Source: Phascolarctos cinereus
Taxonomy: Eukaryota; Chordata; Mammalia; Diprotodontia; Phascolarctidae
Direction: 5' to 3'
DNA length: 64,000 nt
Assembly: GCF_002099425.1 (NCBI RefSeq)
Contig: NW_018343979.1
Coordinates: 5,055,001-5,119,000, forward strand
Shown here: positions 1 to 10,735 of the stretch, piece after piece
How positions within the stretch are numbered: the first letter of the stretch is position 1
Layout of the letters: each line of letters starts with the position of its first letter
Notes under the pieces: generated by a model
Seen by the model: the letters and a program-made list of their open reading frames with translations, nothing else
Databases searched by the model: none
Told to the model about the DNA's origin: nothing
Position numbers and translations under genes: made by a program

Positions 1-493
1 GCATTAGTAGAAGGAGTTTCCATGTCTAAAGAGATTCCAGGACCAAGAGAATCACCTACCCCTACTAGCGAATTAATTTCACTTGTTGGAAAAGGATGAC
101 TACTAGACAGCTGTCAGTGATACCTATTAACTCCTTGGGGTTGAAGTCCCTGAAGTGGCTGCACAAAGTGTCTGACCCTCAATATTTAACATAATTCTAA
201 TTATATCATAAAGCTTCTTCCTATTCCTTTTTCATCAGTTAGTCTCTATGCCTACAGGAATCTTTCTAACCATTTGAAGTAACTAAATTAAGAAGCTGAG
301 AATGCCCCTGAGGCAGAAATTTTTCAGACCAAGTAATTAAGGAAGTACCCACTGGATATTTGTTATCCATTTGAGAGCAATCTTGATAAGACCAGGGTAT
401 TACTTCATCATTGTGTGAGTTATTTTCAAGGAGAAGCTGGGTGGAGGTAAAGAAAAAGAATCAACTCTAAATTAAGTCAAGGTCAAGTAGCCA
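1..493. other. Intronic sequence, no feature recognised
   Basis: I see no convincing coding segment, RNA gene or repeat family here. It ends at the target-site duplication of the next SINE. Confidence 0.4.
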
Positions 494-503
494 ATGCTGA
501 CCA

Positions 504-750
504 ATGTTTGTTGCTGTTTACTTGTTTTTCAGTCATGCCTGACCTCCTGACCATATTTAGGTTTTTCTGGCAAAGATACTGTAGTGGTTTGCCACTTCCT
601 TTTTTACAAATAAGGAACTGAGGCAAACAGGGCTAGGTGACTTGCCCAGAGTCGCAATTGGTAAGCATGTTAGGCCAGATTTGAACTCAGGAAGAGGATT
701 CTTTCTCACTGTAGGCCTGGCACTCTATCCACTTGGCCACCTAGCCATCT
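504..750 (-). mobile_element. RTE-tailed tRNA-derived SINE
   Basis: A full SINE in antisense. From the left it shows the RTE/BovB-like tail (cat-gcc-tgac box, then actg-agtggtttgcca), the CORE-like segment (ggaactgaggcaaacaggg, cttgcccagagtc) and the tRNA-like head ending ccacctagcc. It is bounded by an exact 10-bp target-site duplication, atgctgacca, at 494-503 and 751-760, so the boundaries are secure. The same family recurs throughout the window; the RTE tail implies mobilisation by an RTE-clade LINE. Confidence 0.9.
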
Positions 751-1119
751 ATGCTGACCAGTAGGCAGAGCCATTTTCACTCTTTATTCGGTCCCTTCAT
801 CTCTCCCAAATATTAATGTGCAAATGATCCTAAGACAGAGCACATCAAATTCTGTTAATATGAACTATTTTAAGGGGAGAAGTTTCCTCCAAATTTAATG
901 ATATTGGTAAATTAATTTTCTAAAATGATTTTGACTGCACTCATAGTGTGACACAGTTCTCTTGAAATTGTACTCTAAGTGATTGGCAAAAGTTTTCTTC
1001 TTTAAAAAAATCAGCAGCTAGAAGAAAGTTTTAGTGCTGCAGTATTTAATAACAGAAATGTTTAGAGGTGGGAGCCAAATTATAGACTTCTCCTATATCA
1101 CTACTATTTTCTGAACAGC

Positions 1120-1360
1120 AAGGAGACAACATGGCTATGTGAATTAGTGGAAGGCATGGTGAAACACATTCAAATATCTCCATGATCACTTACAGTAACT
1201 ATGTCACTTAACCTTTTAGTGGTTCAGTTTCCTCATCGGTTTTACAGGGGTAATAATATTTGCAGAAACTATTTATAAATGTTGTTAGCAGTGTTTGTTG
1301 TGAAGAGAACATTTTCAGAACTTAAAGTGCGATATAAATGTGAATTATTACTGTATATGT
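1120..1360 (+). mobile_element. MIR/CORE-SINE relic
   Basis: A diverged MIR-type SINE. The core 'gtcacttaacc' then 'cagtttcctcatc' is followed by 'ggggtaataata' and the 3' 'gttgtgaagag...gatataaatgtgaattatta' region. Both ends are approximate. Confidence 0.65.
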
Positions 1361-1555
1361 ACCTATAAGTATAAATAAATATGTGCATCACAAACACATG
1401 TATTACAGATCTCTGCCATTAATACATATCTCCATCATTAATACATATCTCTAGACCCATGATTTCTTCTGTGTTGGCAATTCCTTCTTTGTCTCTAATT
1501 TAGAATTTTAGAGAGTTGCCTGGGCTACTAAGACGTCAAATGAGTTTCTCATGAT

Positions 1556-1770
1556 GGTATGGTCAAGTAGAAAGATTGCTGGCTTCCGAGTCAGAAATTT
1601 GGGGTTCAAATTTCAACTCTGTCACTTTCTAGCTTTATGACTCTAGCCTAGTCACTTAACCATTTAGGTGCACAGTTTTCCCATCTAAAAATGAGAGAGT
1701 TGGATGAGATGACTTCTAAAGTATGTTCCAATTTTGAAGCCATGATCCTATGATCATGTGATATGTCAGA
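1556..1770 (+). mobile_element. CORE-SINE, 'ggatgagatgacttctaaagt' tail type
   Basis: A tRNA-like head (B-box-like ggttcaaatttc) and CORE (agtcacttaacc) are followed by the tail 'gttggatgagatgacttct' and 'atgatcctatgat'. This THER/MIR relative recurs several times in the window. It is diverged, with approximate ends. Confidence 0.65.
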
Positions 1771-2472
1771 AATGAGACTTGAAATCAGATTTTTCTTAAT
1801 TCATAAGCTAGCGATATGTCTGTTAAAGCATACTACCTCTCTTCTCAGTTTAAAAATTGTTGATTTGTGTGAACATTGCCTGCCACAAAATGTAACTTCT
1901 CTTAGATGTATCCATAAAACTAATTTTACCAAGAAATTGGTTTCCCACCACTAAAATGCTGAGCTTCTCAGAGCATAAAGTCAGTGTTTTACCACAATGT
2001 TACCTACAGTATCTTGAGGAAGGAAGTCTGTCTCAGTGTAAATCACAGGAACTTTGTGGGAATGGCAATAAATATGCAATATGGTTCTGAGTATGTGAAG
2101 GATTTTGTAAAATGAAACCACTATTTGTAAAGATGGAGTCTTATTTCCATAAATATGACTATAAAATGCCTTATAAACAGGACCTATGAATGATCTGGTA
2201 GTATCATCTAGAGGCATGAGGATGAAAATGTAGAGGATGAAAAACACGTCCCAGACTCAAACACTGAAGGGAAAATCACATTTTTACCACTTCACACTAA
2301 TATGCTAACATTGCCTATTATTTCATGTTGTTAATTATTTTTATGTTTCTTTACTTTTGAACTAGATAGCAACTAAGAACTGTGTCATACTTCTTTGTAT
2401 CCTTTGGGTGCTCATGGCAGTACTTTTCTCAGAGTTAGTGCAAAATAAAAATTTATTAAAAGTAATTGAACT
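1771..2472. other. Intronic sequence, no feature recognised
   Basis: I recognise no exon or repeat. Short open frames are present on both strands but lack coding character or family resemblance. Confidence 0.4.
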
Positions 2473-3024
2473 GCTGGGCCTGATAGTGCATGACTGCAAT
2501 CCTTGCTCCTGAGGAGTGGCTGAGACTGATTAATTTCTTGGGCTCAGGAGTTCTGAGCTACAATTTTGTTTTTCAGTTGTTTCAGTCATGTGTAACTTTT
2601 CATGAACCTATTTGGAGTATTATTGGCAAAGAGACTGGAGTGGTATGCCACTTCTTTCTCCAGCTCATTTTTACAGATGAGGAAACTGAGGGAAACAGGG
2701 GTAAGTGACTTTCCCAGAGTCACACAGCTAGTAAGGACTTCCTGATTCCAAGCCCAGAACTCTATCCACTATGCTACATAGCTACTCTTCTGAACTACAT
2801 GAGGTGAAGTTAAAGCCAATTGGTATCCTAGGTTCAACACCAATATTTTAAACCTCTAGGAGAAGGTGGGAGATGAGGAGAGGGTGCCACACTGCCTACC
2901 AAAGTGCAAACTGGCCCAGTGTGGAAACAGAACAAGTCAAAGCTTCTGTGCTAATTAATGGTCAGATAGAGCCAGTGACTAGCTACAGCACTTTCATCAT
3001 GGATGAGATATGGATACCTCACTT
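2473..3024 (+). pseudogene. 7SL (SRP) RNA pseudogene, split by a SINE
   Basis: Two blocks align in order to mammalian 7SL RNA, the RNA scaffold of the signal recognition particle. Block 1 (2473-2562) matches the 5' Alu domain: gctgggcctgatagtgcatg, then gctcctgaggagtggctgag and ctcaggagttctgagcta. Block 2 (about 2800-3024) matches the S domain: ggttcaacaccaatatt, then actggcccagtgtgga and aacagaacaagtcaaa, with the 3' Alu-domain strand at the end. Together they total about 315 bp, close to the roughly 300 nt of 7SL, so this is a near full-length retrocopy and not an Alu-like dimer SINE. Many substitutions (for example the loss of the gccgggcgcg start) and the SINE insertion at 2563-2787 make it non-functional. 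It is followed directly by a GATA repeat. The RNA assignment is from recalled 7SL sequence, not a search. Confidence 0.87.
2563..2787 (-). mobile_element. RTE-tailed SINE inserted in the 7SL pseudogene
   Basis: An antisense SINE with RTE tail (agtcatgtgtaacttttcat, ctggagtggtatgcca) and CORE/head (gaggaaactgagggaaacag, cagagtcacacagctagtaa). The flanking duplication is ttctgagctaca at 2551-2562 and ttctgaactaca at 2788-2799, one mismatch in 12. It copies 7SL sequence, which proves the SINE landed after the 7SL copy. Confidence 0.9.
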
Positions 3025-3025
3025 C

Positions 3026-3042
3026 AATAGATAGGTAGATAA

Positions 3043-3095
<53 letters not shown>

Positions 3096-3135
3096 CAGAT
3101 AGATGATAGATTGATAGATTGATAGACAGATGAAT
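3026..3135. repeat. (GATA)n microsatellite
   Basis: A tract of gata/agat units about 110 bp long, interrupted near both ends (ggta, gaca, gatt variants). It abuts the 3' end of the 7SL retrocopy and may have grown from its A-rich tail, but that is inference. Confidence 0.95.
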
Positions 3136-3377
3136 GAATAAAAAGATACTTTAAGTGTTGCAGAATTCTTGCCAGTTGGACTCATTAACAAATGAATGGG
3201 ACATATCTTTTCAGAAAGATAAATGATAGTGTTTATTCAGCAAACATCTTAGTATCCACTGAGTATCCACTATATCCACTATCCAATATGTTAGATGATG
3301 AGTGGAATACCAAGACACATGACCCATGAAACGTATAATAGAAAAATATCTAGTAAGGTAGACAATGACCTTCTCTC

Positions 3378-3460
3378 TCATTTTTCAAAAGTATACACAC
3401 ACGTATTATATATATATATATACATACACACACACATATATATATACTTTTGAAAAATGA
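3378..3460. repeat. Inverted repeat with 18-bp perfect arms around a TA/CA tract
   Basis: The left arm tcatttttcaaaagtata (3378-3395) is the exact reverse complement of tatacttttgaaaaatga (3443-3460). The 47-bp spacer is a TA- and CA-rich tract. The pair could form a hairpin or cruciform. Confidence 0.9.
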
Positions 3461-3567
3461 AAGAGGTAATTGTATAAATGTGTATGCATATGTACATGTG
3501 TGTATGTATACATGTGTGTATAGGTATATGCAGGTGTATGTATATATATATATATGTGTGTATGTGT

Positions 3568-3599
<32 letters not shown>

Positions 3600-3625
3600 T
3601 GTGTGTGTGTGTATATATGTATAGG
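3396..3625. repeat. Compound (TA)n/(CA)n/(TG)n microsatellite
   Basis: Alternating purine-pyrimidine sequence with ta, ca, tg and tatg units. Open frames over it encode only simple dipeptide-type repeats and are not genes. Confidence 0.9.
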
Positions 3626-3654
3626 CTAGTGAACTTCAATTCTAGGGAAAATTC

Positions 3655-4355
3655 AAAAGTGGATCATAATGGAGATGGTTGCCAAACATTTGAAAAAGGT
3701 AATTAGTGATTACCAAAGTAGAGCATACATCATCAAAAATATGTCATGACAATCTAAACTCATCTCCTTTTTAGATATTATTACTAAACCAGAATTTTAG
3801 AATTAGCTAGTTTAGAAAAGTATGTGAGAGGATTTAGTTAACCTATATTTTAGCAAAGCTTTAAATAAAGTATTTCATATTAATATGATATAGAAGGTGG
3901 TAACAATATAATCATATTGACTTAGAACTGATTGGATGGTCAGATTTAGAATATTTATTAATGGTCCAATGTCAACATGTCAGTTGATCTAAATATGGGA
4001 GAAAGACATAGGTGATGGATATCTTCCAGTATTTGAAGGGCTACCATATGAAGGAGGAAGTAGACTTCTATTTGAGCCCACCGGGCACAAACACTAGCAA
4101 TGGGTGGAAGCTGCAAAGAGGCAAATTTGGGCTCAATGTCAAGGAAAAACAAAAACAAACCAAAATTCCTAATAATTAGAGGGGTTCAGAAATGGAATGG
4201 GCTGCTGAGAGGGGTTGGATTCCCCTTCTTGGAGGTCTTCAAGTCAAGCTTGGATAACAAAATCTTGGGTTTGTTATAGTAGGGATTCCTTTAGTGTATA
4301 AGGTTGGACTAGCTGTGTGATGAGGTCAGTTCTCAAAGTCTATAATTCTGTGGTA
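3655..4355 (+). mobile_element. CR1/L3-type LINE 3' fragment
   Basis: The order matches a CR1/L3 LINE ORF2 and 3' end: 'tcatcaaaaatatgtcatg', the RT segment 'tttagcaaagctttaaataa' (cf. FSKAFDKV), 'atggtccaatgtcaac', then 'gtatttgaagggctaccata', 'caatgggtggaagctgcaaa', 'ggaggtcttcaagtcaagc' and the terminal 'aaggttggactagctgtgtg'. At about 3992 the sequence jumps from the middle of RT to near the C-terminus, so several hundred bp are deleted. The element is old and non-coding. Confidence 0.75.
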
Positions 4356-4674
4356 CATTTGCACTTGATGTTATGCTAAGCACTGTCTATTCATTGAAAG
4401 TTTAAGACATAAGGAGTATGGAAAAGTAATACAAAACAAAGGGAGTGGCTTGAGAAAATTCCATTAAACAACTACATATTTGATAAATTTGAGGCTTCAA
4501 CAACAGCAAATTGTTGAGAACTATTTCTTGGAAGAACAGAACACGGTGCTTTCTTCAGGAGACACAATGTTGAAATAGATATTGTCTCTACACTTATGAC
4601 TCACACAGTCAAATGGGGATATAGCACATTAAATAGATAATGATCAATCAAATGATTATCGATACTTAAACCAG
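4356..4674. other. Intronic sequence, no feature recognised
   Basis: No exon, RNA or repeat family recognised. Confidence 0.35.
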
Positions 4675-5900
4675 ACACTCACCACCAGCTTTGTGAGGAT
4701 TATTAGGGCAAGGGGAATCAGAGGACTGTATGGAAGATGTGACTGTGAGCTGGATCTTAAAGGAGAAACAGGATTTTGGCAAGTAGCCAATAGAGAAGAT
4801 ATTCTAAGCATAGGAAATGATTGGAACAGGAGTACAAAAGAAGGATAGTATAGAATGTTTAGAGGAGACAGTAAATAGTTAAATTTCACTGGAGAATACA
4901 AGGAAGTAGTGTGATATGACTGGAAAGTCGTGTGGTGCCAAATGACAAAGAACTTTAGATGCCAGATTAATAAATTTGAATTTTCAGAAAACTAGAGGTA
5001 GCTAATGAAAGTTTTTGAGTATGTGACATCATCATTCCTGTGCATTTGGAAGTTTAGTGTCGAAATGGTATGCATTTTGGATCCTAAGGAGGGAGATGGA
5101 AGGGAGAAAACTGGTTAGAAAACCCCACAATCCATACTGGTATTAATGAGAATGGTATCAGTGAAAATAGGACAGGCTTGAGAGAAGAATATAAATGTAG
5201 AATTGAAATATTTGATCTTTGGTTGGCACTACCCTCTGTGTACTCTAGAATCCTAGCATACTGGCCAATTTGCTTTCTCACACAGGATTTTTCATCTTCT
5301 GTCACCACTCCTTTGCTTTTGCTATCTCTCATACCATAAATGTTCTCTTTCCTTGTCTTGGCCTTGTGAAATCCCTGGTTTCCTTTTATAATCAACTGAA
5401 TTTTCTTTTCCTCCAAGAATCCTTTCCTGGTCTCCCTAGTCACCTTTATTTTTCTCCTTAAGATTTACTTTCTATGTATGTAACTATATATGTATTTTCT
5501 CCTCTATTAGAATGTAAGCTTTTTGAGGGAAGAGGTCTTTTTTTGTTTGTTTTTTGTTATATTCCCAGCAAATGCTTAGTACTAAAAACAAAAACAAAAC
5601 AGTACAAAAAATTAGGTTTTGAATAAGGAATAGGGAGACTCTAGTGCCACTGATAGAAATGAGTTGCTTTGCTTTTGTTTTCAAAAGATCATATGCCTGT
5701 CTTTGGACATATTAGAGGTCCAGTGGGAAATCCAGTTAGAGGTATCCTATAGGAATTAGAGATGCATACTGAACACTCTGGATAAAGGTCAGGGTTTGCA
5801 TCAATCAAAATGGATGGGAGTTGAAGATGGGGGGGAGGGAAAGTAAGAGGAAGTCAATCCTTTAGAGAATGTGATGAAAAGGTTGGTAGGCAAAGGGAGA
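4675..5900 (-). mobile_element. L2 LINE (antisense), interrupted by a second L2
   Basis: An antisense L2 ORF2/3' region. Recognisable landmarks are 'tgagctggatcttaaaggag', 'gccagattaataaatttgaa', 'gagtatgtgacatcatcatt', 'actggttagaaaacccca', and beyond the insertion 'tggacatattagaggtccag' and 'gggaaatccagttagaggta'. The piece from about 5232 to 5595 is an oppositely oriented L2 3' end. It is strongly diverged, so boundaries are approximate. Confidence 0.65.
5232..5595 (+). mobile_element. L2 LINE 3' end, nested in antisense L2
   Basis: A sense L2 3' region: 'tcctttcctggtctccctag', 'ttagaatgtaagctttttga', 'gggaagaggtctttttt' and 'ttcccagcaaatgcttagta'. Sequence on both sides belongs to an L2 in the other orientation. 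No clear target-site duplication is visible. Confidence 0.7.
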
Positions 5901-8900
5901 ATGTGCCTTAAATAACATGTTCAATAACAGTCCTAATTGCTACCAATTTTTAAAAGACTGCTTTTCTTATTCAACCTAATGAGGACTAGTTTTGTGTTTA
6001 TTTTTCCCAATCTATGCTATTCACTAACCAGTATTTAAATCATTGTCTTACAGTGAGGTAGGCTGGGTGAGTGTAATTATTGACATTTTAGAGATGAGGA
6101 AATGAAACTGAATCAGTTTAAATGATCACTCTAGCTTTCAAGTTTCACTTGCTTATTGTTTGCTTTTGATGGCTCAGAGTGAGTGTAAATAGCAATTGTT
6201 TCTATTTTAGCCAGAAACTCTTCCCTTCCAGATTATTTCTTTTGTGGAGGCAAACCAGGCCATCTTTTGTCTCCATCCTTACCTAGCCTTTAATTACTGA
6301 ATGAGTGTTGCCTGAGATAAACTGAGAACTAGGAAATACCTTAGCTTATAAAGGCCACTACATTCAGAGCCAGTGCCAATTGACCAGAGCTATGTCTTGC
6401 CACTGGACTCCTGATGACTCTGGATGACTTTGTGCAGCTCTGCCTCAGTTAAATCCAAATTACTTGCAAGTCAAGACATCACCTTCCTAATGTCATTGGT
6501 CCAATTCTAGAACAAAGAATGAACAATAACAGACAATGAGTGTTAGAAGTGGTTTATGAACCAATATTATAATTGCCATTTATTATTAATTATTATTATT
6601 ATATCAGGACTTCTGGTTTCATCAATGTGGAAAAGTGCCCAAAAATTCTATCTCCTGCTCCTCTGCAAGATGCAGTTCCTAGTAGATGAAACCAGTATCT
6701 AAGTGCAGAACAAGAAGAGCAAGGCCAGTATTAATAGAACACAATGACATACATTTTCTATATATGTGTACAGATACACATGCAATATAAATTAAATGAT
6801 ACATAGAGAAAATGAAAGAGGGAGGGTAGAGGAAGAGGGACAGTGAGAAAGTGAGAGACAGAGGCAAAGAGAGAGATGATTTTTAAAGATCTCTTCTTAA
6901 AAAATGAGAAAAAAACAAGCACAATATGACATGAGCAGGAAGAGAAAATGCATTTCTTCTCGCTTTCTCTTTCCTTACTTTCCTTCTCAGACTTCTTGTA
7001 TAAAACCTCTAGGATAAAGAGGAGGAGAGACCCAACTGTTAAAACTCATCCCACTCTAGCAATATTTGTTTCTAGAAGGCTTAAAATGCCTGTGCCCCAG
7101 CGGTATTATACCTGTGAGGTTACTATGAGGTCTTGTTATTGGTCTCATTATTTTTACTTAAAGTGAAATAGAGAATGCAAATGTTTCCCACACACCTAGT
7201 AGCATTCATTATATATATGGTATTAAAAACCTCTGATGCAATTTGAAAGTATGCACAATAGGCTTTGGTGCTGCAGTTTTAAATTCTGAAATTGTAGATA
7301 ATTCATTCCTATATCATTTACCCTATAAGTAATATGTGTGTTCCTGTTGTGAAAAGGTCATTTTATTAAATGCTATGCTTTTGAAGTCTTTTTTTAAGCC
7401 TATTTTGTGGTTCCTCAGTCCTGCTTTATTATATAGAGCTTGTATTGTGTGTGGTTCCCTGTGGCATAAACTTCTGTCCCAATGCTTGTATTTATTTTAC
7501 AAAGATATTATTTAGGAAGTGGTGTATTGCAATTGTGGGTTTCTCTTTTTTGTTTTTGTTGTTTGGAGGGGGTAAGAAGGAGGAGAAGGATGTTTATATT
7601 GATTCTTTTTCTTTTACTTTTCTCTTGTGGCAAAGGTTTCACTCCATTATTTCTGGGGAAAAGCCAAAATGGCTGGAATTATCCTGAGATGAGAGAACAT
7701 CCCAAACATAGCAACAGCGGAGTCCACTGATAAAGAACTTGGTTATGTGGGGATTCTATTTTTAGTGAAGGACACTGGAAGTTTTAGTTTATATCCCTGC
7801 ACTAATACATGGACGATATTTTAACTGGTTTTTTTTTTTAGAAAAGAAAAAGAAATCAGACTCCTAATCCTTAAAGTGAAATAAATATCGACCTATGTGT
7901 GAGAGCTAGAAGAGGCAGGTTAAGTAGTTTGATCCAAAACATTAAAAAACAATACAATATTCTAACACATGCCACTTTTTGAGCTACTAATTATTACTCT
8001 AATATCATGATTTCTATACATGTCATTATTTTAGCTGATTCACTTTCACATTAAGTCCCATAATAACTGCTTCAGTCCTCACATTAAATAGGTGATCTTC
8101 AGAATAAGGCCAGGTGATAAATTAGGAATGTAATATTGGCTCTTTTTCAAACAACAACAAAAAGTCTAGTTGATCTAAAGAGCTATTCCTGTTCAATTGC
8201 ACTGCTTTGCATCCCTCTGTAGGGAATAATTGCTCAGATCTTATTATGGCTTGTTATTTTATACTGCCTGCAGCAACATTGTTGTCCTTCACCCCCAGGA
8301 AGGAATTGCATTTTTTAGCGCAGTTATAAAATGCAAGTATGTACTATTGCTGCAATGCAGCCAGCACCATTTCTGAGCACTGGACAAGATTATACGGCAA
8401 AATGTTTATGTATATGTAGGATTGCATTTATGGACTTTGAATGAGGAGTATCCCTTTTATTTCTTCTTCTTATTGGTAAGGATATGCAAATGTTTCTTTT
8501 AACTGATGCAGGCTGGAGGAGCTAGGTAACATAGTTGTATACCTGTTAACTTTGCAAGCCTAATATGCATATTTAATTCATGCTGATACTCTGAATGAGA
8601 CACAGCTGTTTGATACTTACGTGATCCTTGTGTCTCCCTGGGGAGGCAGCTTTCAAATGCAGCCAATCACGTAGCATTGAACAGAAAGTTTCTATTTTGT
8701 ATATTGACTACTAATAGCAAAAAACAAGGTAGGGAGGAGGAATGCAACTCACCTCTGAATGCTTAATGAAAGATGGCCTAAGACAGGTTATGATTAAAAT
8801 GTTCCATGGAATCTTTTTCCAGAAACTCATTGCTATGCCGCCAAACCACCTGAGGCTCTATTTACCAAAAGCATAATTTGAACCACCACAGTTGTAACCT

Positions 8901-9689
8901 ATAGTCTTTCTCCATTGAAATAGATTCTGCTCCTTTTGTCACTGAAAACTTCTCAGAACCTTTTGTGTCTTTTACATATGCTACCTCAAGCATGGATTCT
9001 CAGAGCTTTTGCTGTCTTTTGGACACCTTGAGGGCTTCCTATCATTTTCTCCTCATTCATAGTCTACTGTTCTTGAAAAGCCATTTGTGGTAAAATGGGG
9101 GGGAAATTGAGAATAGCACTGAATTGTCTTTTTTCCCCCATCAGACTCCTTCCCATTACTATTGGCTATTTAATTAAATCAGAAATTTTATGAGTTAATT
9201 TATTCCCTTTGCAGAGCTGATACTCTGGATCTAACTTTACCCTCTCATAGCAGTTCAGAAAAAAAAAGGACATTGTTTTTAATTTTTAAGCATTGAGTGT
9301 TTCTCTTTGTTAAGTGGGAGATGGAGAAGGGCACATTGCTGAAGAAGCACCATAAAACAGGTATCCTCCACTGGCTAAGTTCACAAATTCATGCTAGGTA
9401 TACTGATTATTGGTTCCTATAGATGGGTAATCATCTCCTAAATCTCTATATCAAGTGAGCTCTTAGAGAGCCCTTGCATGGTATGTATTATTCATTGCTT
9501 TTGCTAAAGAATGAAAAGAACAATGTGATCAGTTTTAAATATATCTCACCTTCTTTGCTACTCTAGATAGAATACTCCCCAGAGTTCTTATTTCAAACGT
9601 GTAGCATAAAGAGCGATGACAAATTGATTCTTGCAGGTAATTCAAAACATCTTGATGATACTAATTTGAATATCTTCTGAATTCTTGAT
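5901..9689. other. Long mainly unique intronic tract
   Basis: Few repeats are recognisable. A weak antisense MIR core lies near 6050-6140 ('tttagagatgaggaaatgaaactg'-like). An 11-bp inverted repeat (ctggtttcatc at 6613-6623 and gatgaaaccag at 6685-6695) could make a small stem. The segment 8160-8720 is listed separately as a candidate regulatory block. No exon was found. Confidence 0.5.
8160..8720. promoter_or_regulatory. Candidate conserved non-coding block
   Basis: A repeat-free stretch rich in homeodomain/POU/SOX-like words. The octamer atgcaaat is at 8484-8491, atgcatatttaat is near 8565-8577, and attgtt/acaatg-like pairs lie around 8275-8285. Such word density is typical of intronic enhancers near neural genes, and NKAIN2 is mainly neural. 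This is a judgement from composition alone; conservation was not measured. Confidence 0.3.
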
Positions 9690-10735
9690 TGCCTAAGAGC
9701 AAACCACCTCCTTATCCTTCACCGCCAAATCTCACATTCCTTTCCATCTCAACTCTGCTTTCCCTGTGTCCATCTAGAGCTTTGATCACCCTTCCCATCA
9801 CGCCTCCTAGAATTCCAATTCATAATGAACAAATTTCCCCTTATTTTGTTTATTTTCCTCCTGTGTTCCTTCCATCTTTAAGTAGTGAGAGGGGGCTTGC
9901 TTTCCACAGATGATATTGACTTACCTGGTCATCCTTTCTAAAACAGGTTGCACTTTCTCACATGAGCCCCAATGCACTGGTTTGGAGAGAGCATCAGCAT
10001 ATTCCTTGCCACCTGATTCCACTTCTAGACTCTCCCTCTGAGAGCATCATTCAGTGACTTTTCTTTCTTTGTGGTTCATAGTATTCAAATTTATCATCCA
10101 ATCCAGATCTTTGTAGCTGTCATCTACTATAATTCTTCCTCTTTTCTCAAGGAGTTCACTAACTAGATCATAGTCTTCTTATCTAGAAGAATCCCTGCTT
10201 TTAGGGAAATTCAATATATATGTTGATATTCCATAAATCATCCTATTTCCCAATTCCTTAACCTTCTCCATTCTGAGTTACATACAAGGCACACGTTTGA
10301 TGAACTCTAAAATTCCTTTATTTGATCATAATTTTGTTTCCTTTGATATAATCTTCTATTCATTCCTCTTTTTTTTCTCTGAAGAAGATCCATGAAGAGA
10401 AGGTTCCTCTGCCAAGGTCAATGCTCTATATGTACCATTGATCCTATCCTCTACATCTTTCATCAGTTAACCCCACAACCATCCCTTCTCTGTTGTTTAA
10501 CCTCAATCTCTCCCTATTAGTTACTTGCCTGCTGTCTCCAAACATTTCCAAATTTTCCCCATCCTTAAATAAAAAAAACATTTTCTAGAAAGTACTATCC
10601 TCACAACATATCATCCCATATCCCTCCTATCTTTCTTAGCCAAACTCATAGAAAAAGCTATTGTATACATTTGTTATCTTTTTTCCTCCCCATTACTCTC
10701 TTCTCAAGCTTCTAAAATCTATCTACTGACCTGAG
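9690..10735 (+). mobile_element. Probable L2 ORF2 region, heavily decayed
   Basis: A pyrimidine-rich sense tract resembling the L2 segment between endonuclease and reverse transcriptase. Landmarks are 'gagagcatcattcagtgac', 'caatatatatgttgatattc', 'ccttaaccttctccattctg', 'ctccctattagttacttgcc', 'ccaaactcatagaaaaagct' and 'actctcttctcaagcttcta'. No open frame survives. It ends where a MIR begins. Confidence 0.45.

Noticed and set aside
3026-3135. CRISPR-like regular repeat
   Set aside because: It is a plain GATA microsatellite in a eukaryotic intron, with no spacers.
5084-5443. 119-codon antisense frame
   Set aside because: It lies across two oppositely oriented L2 relics; no L2 protein motif is preserved in it.
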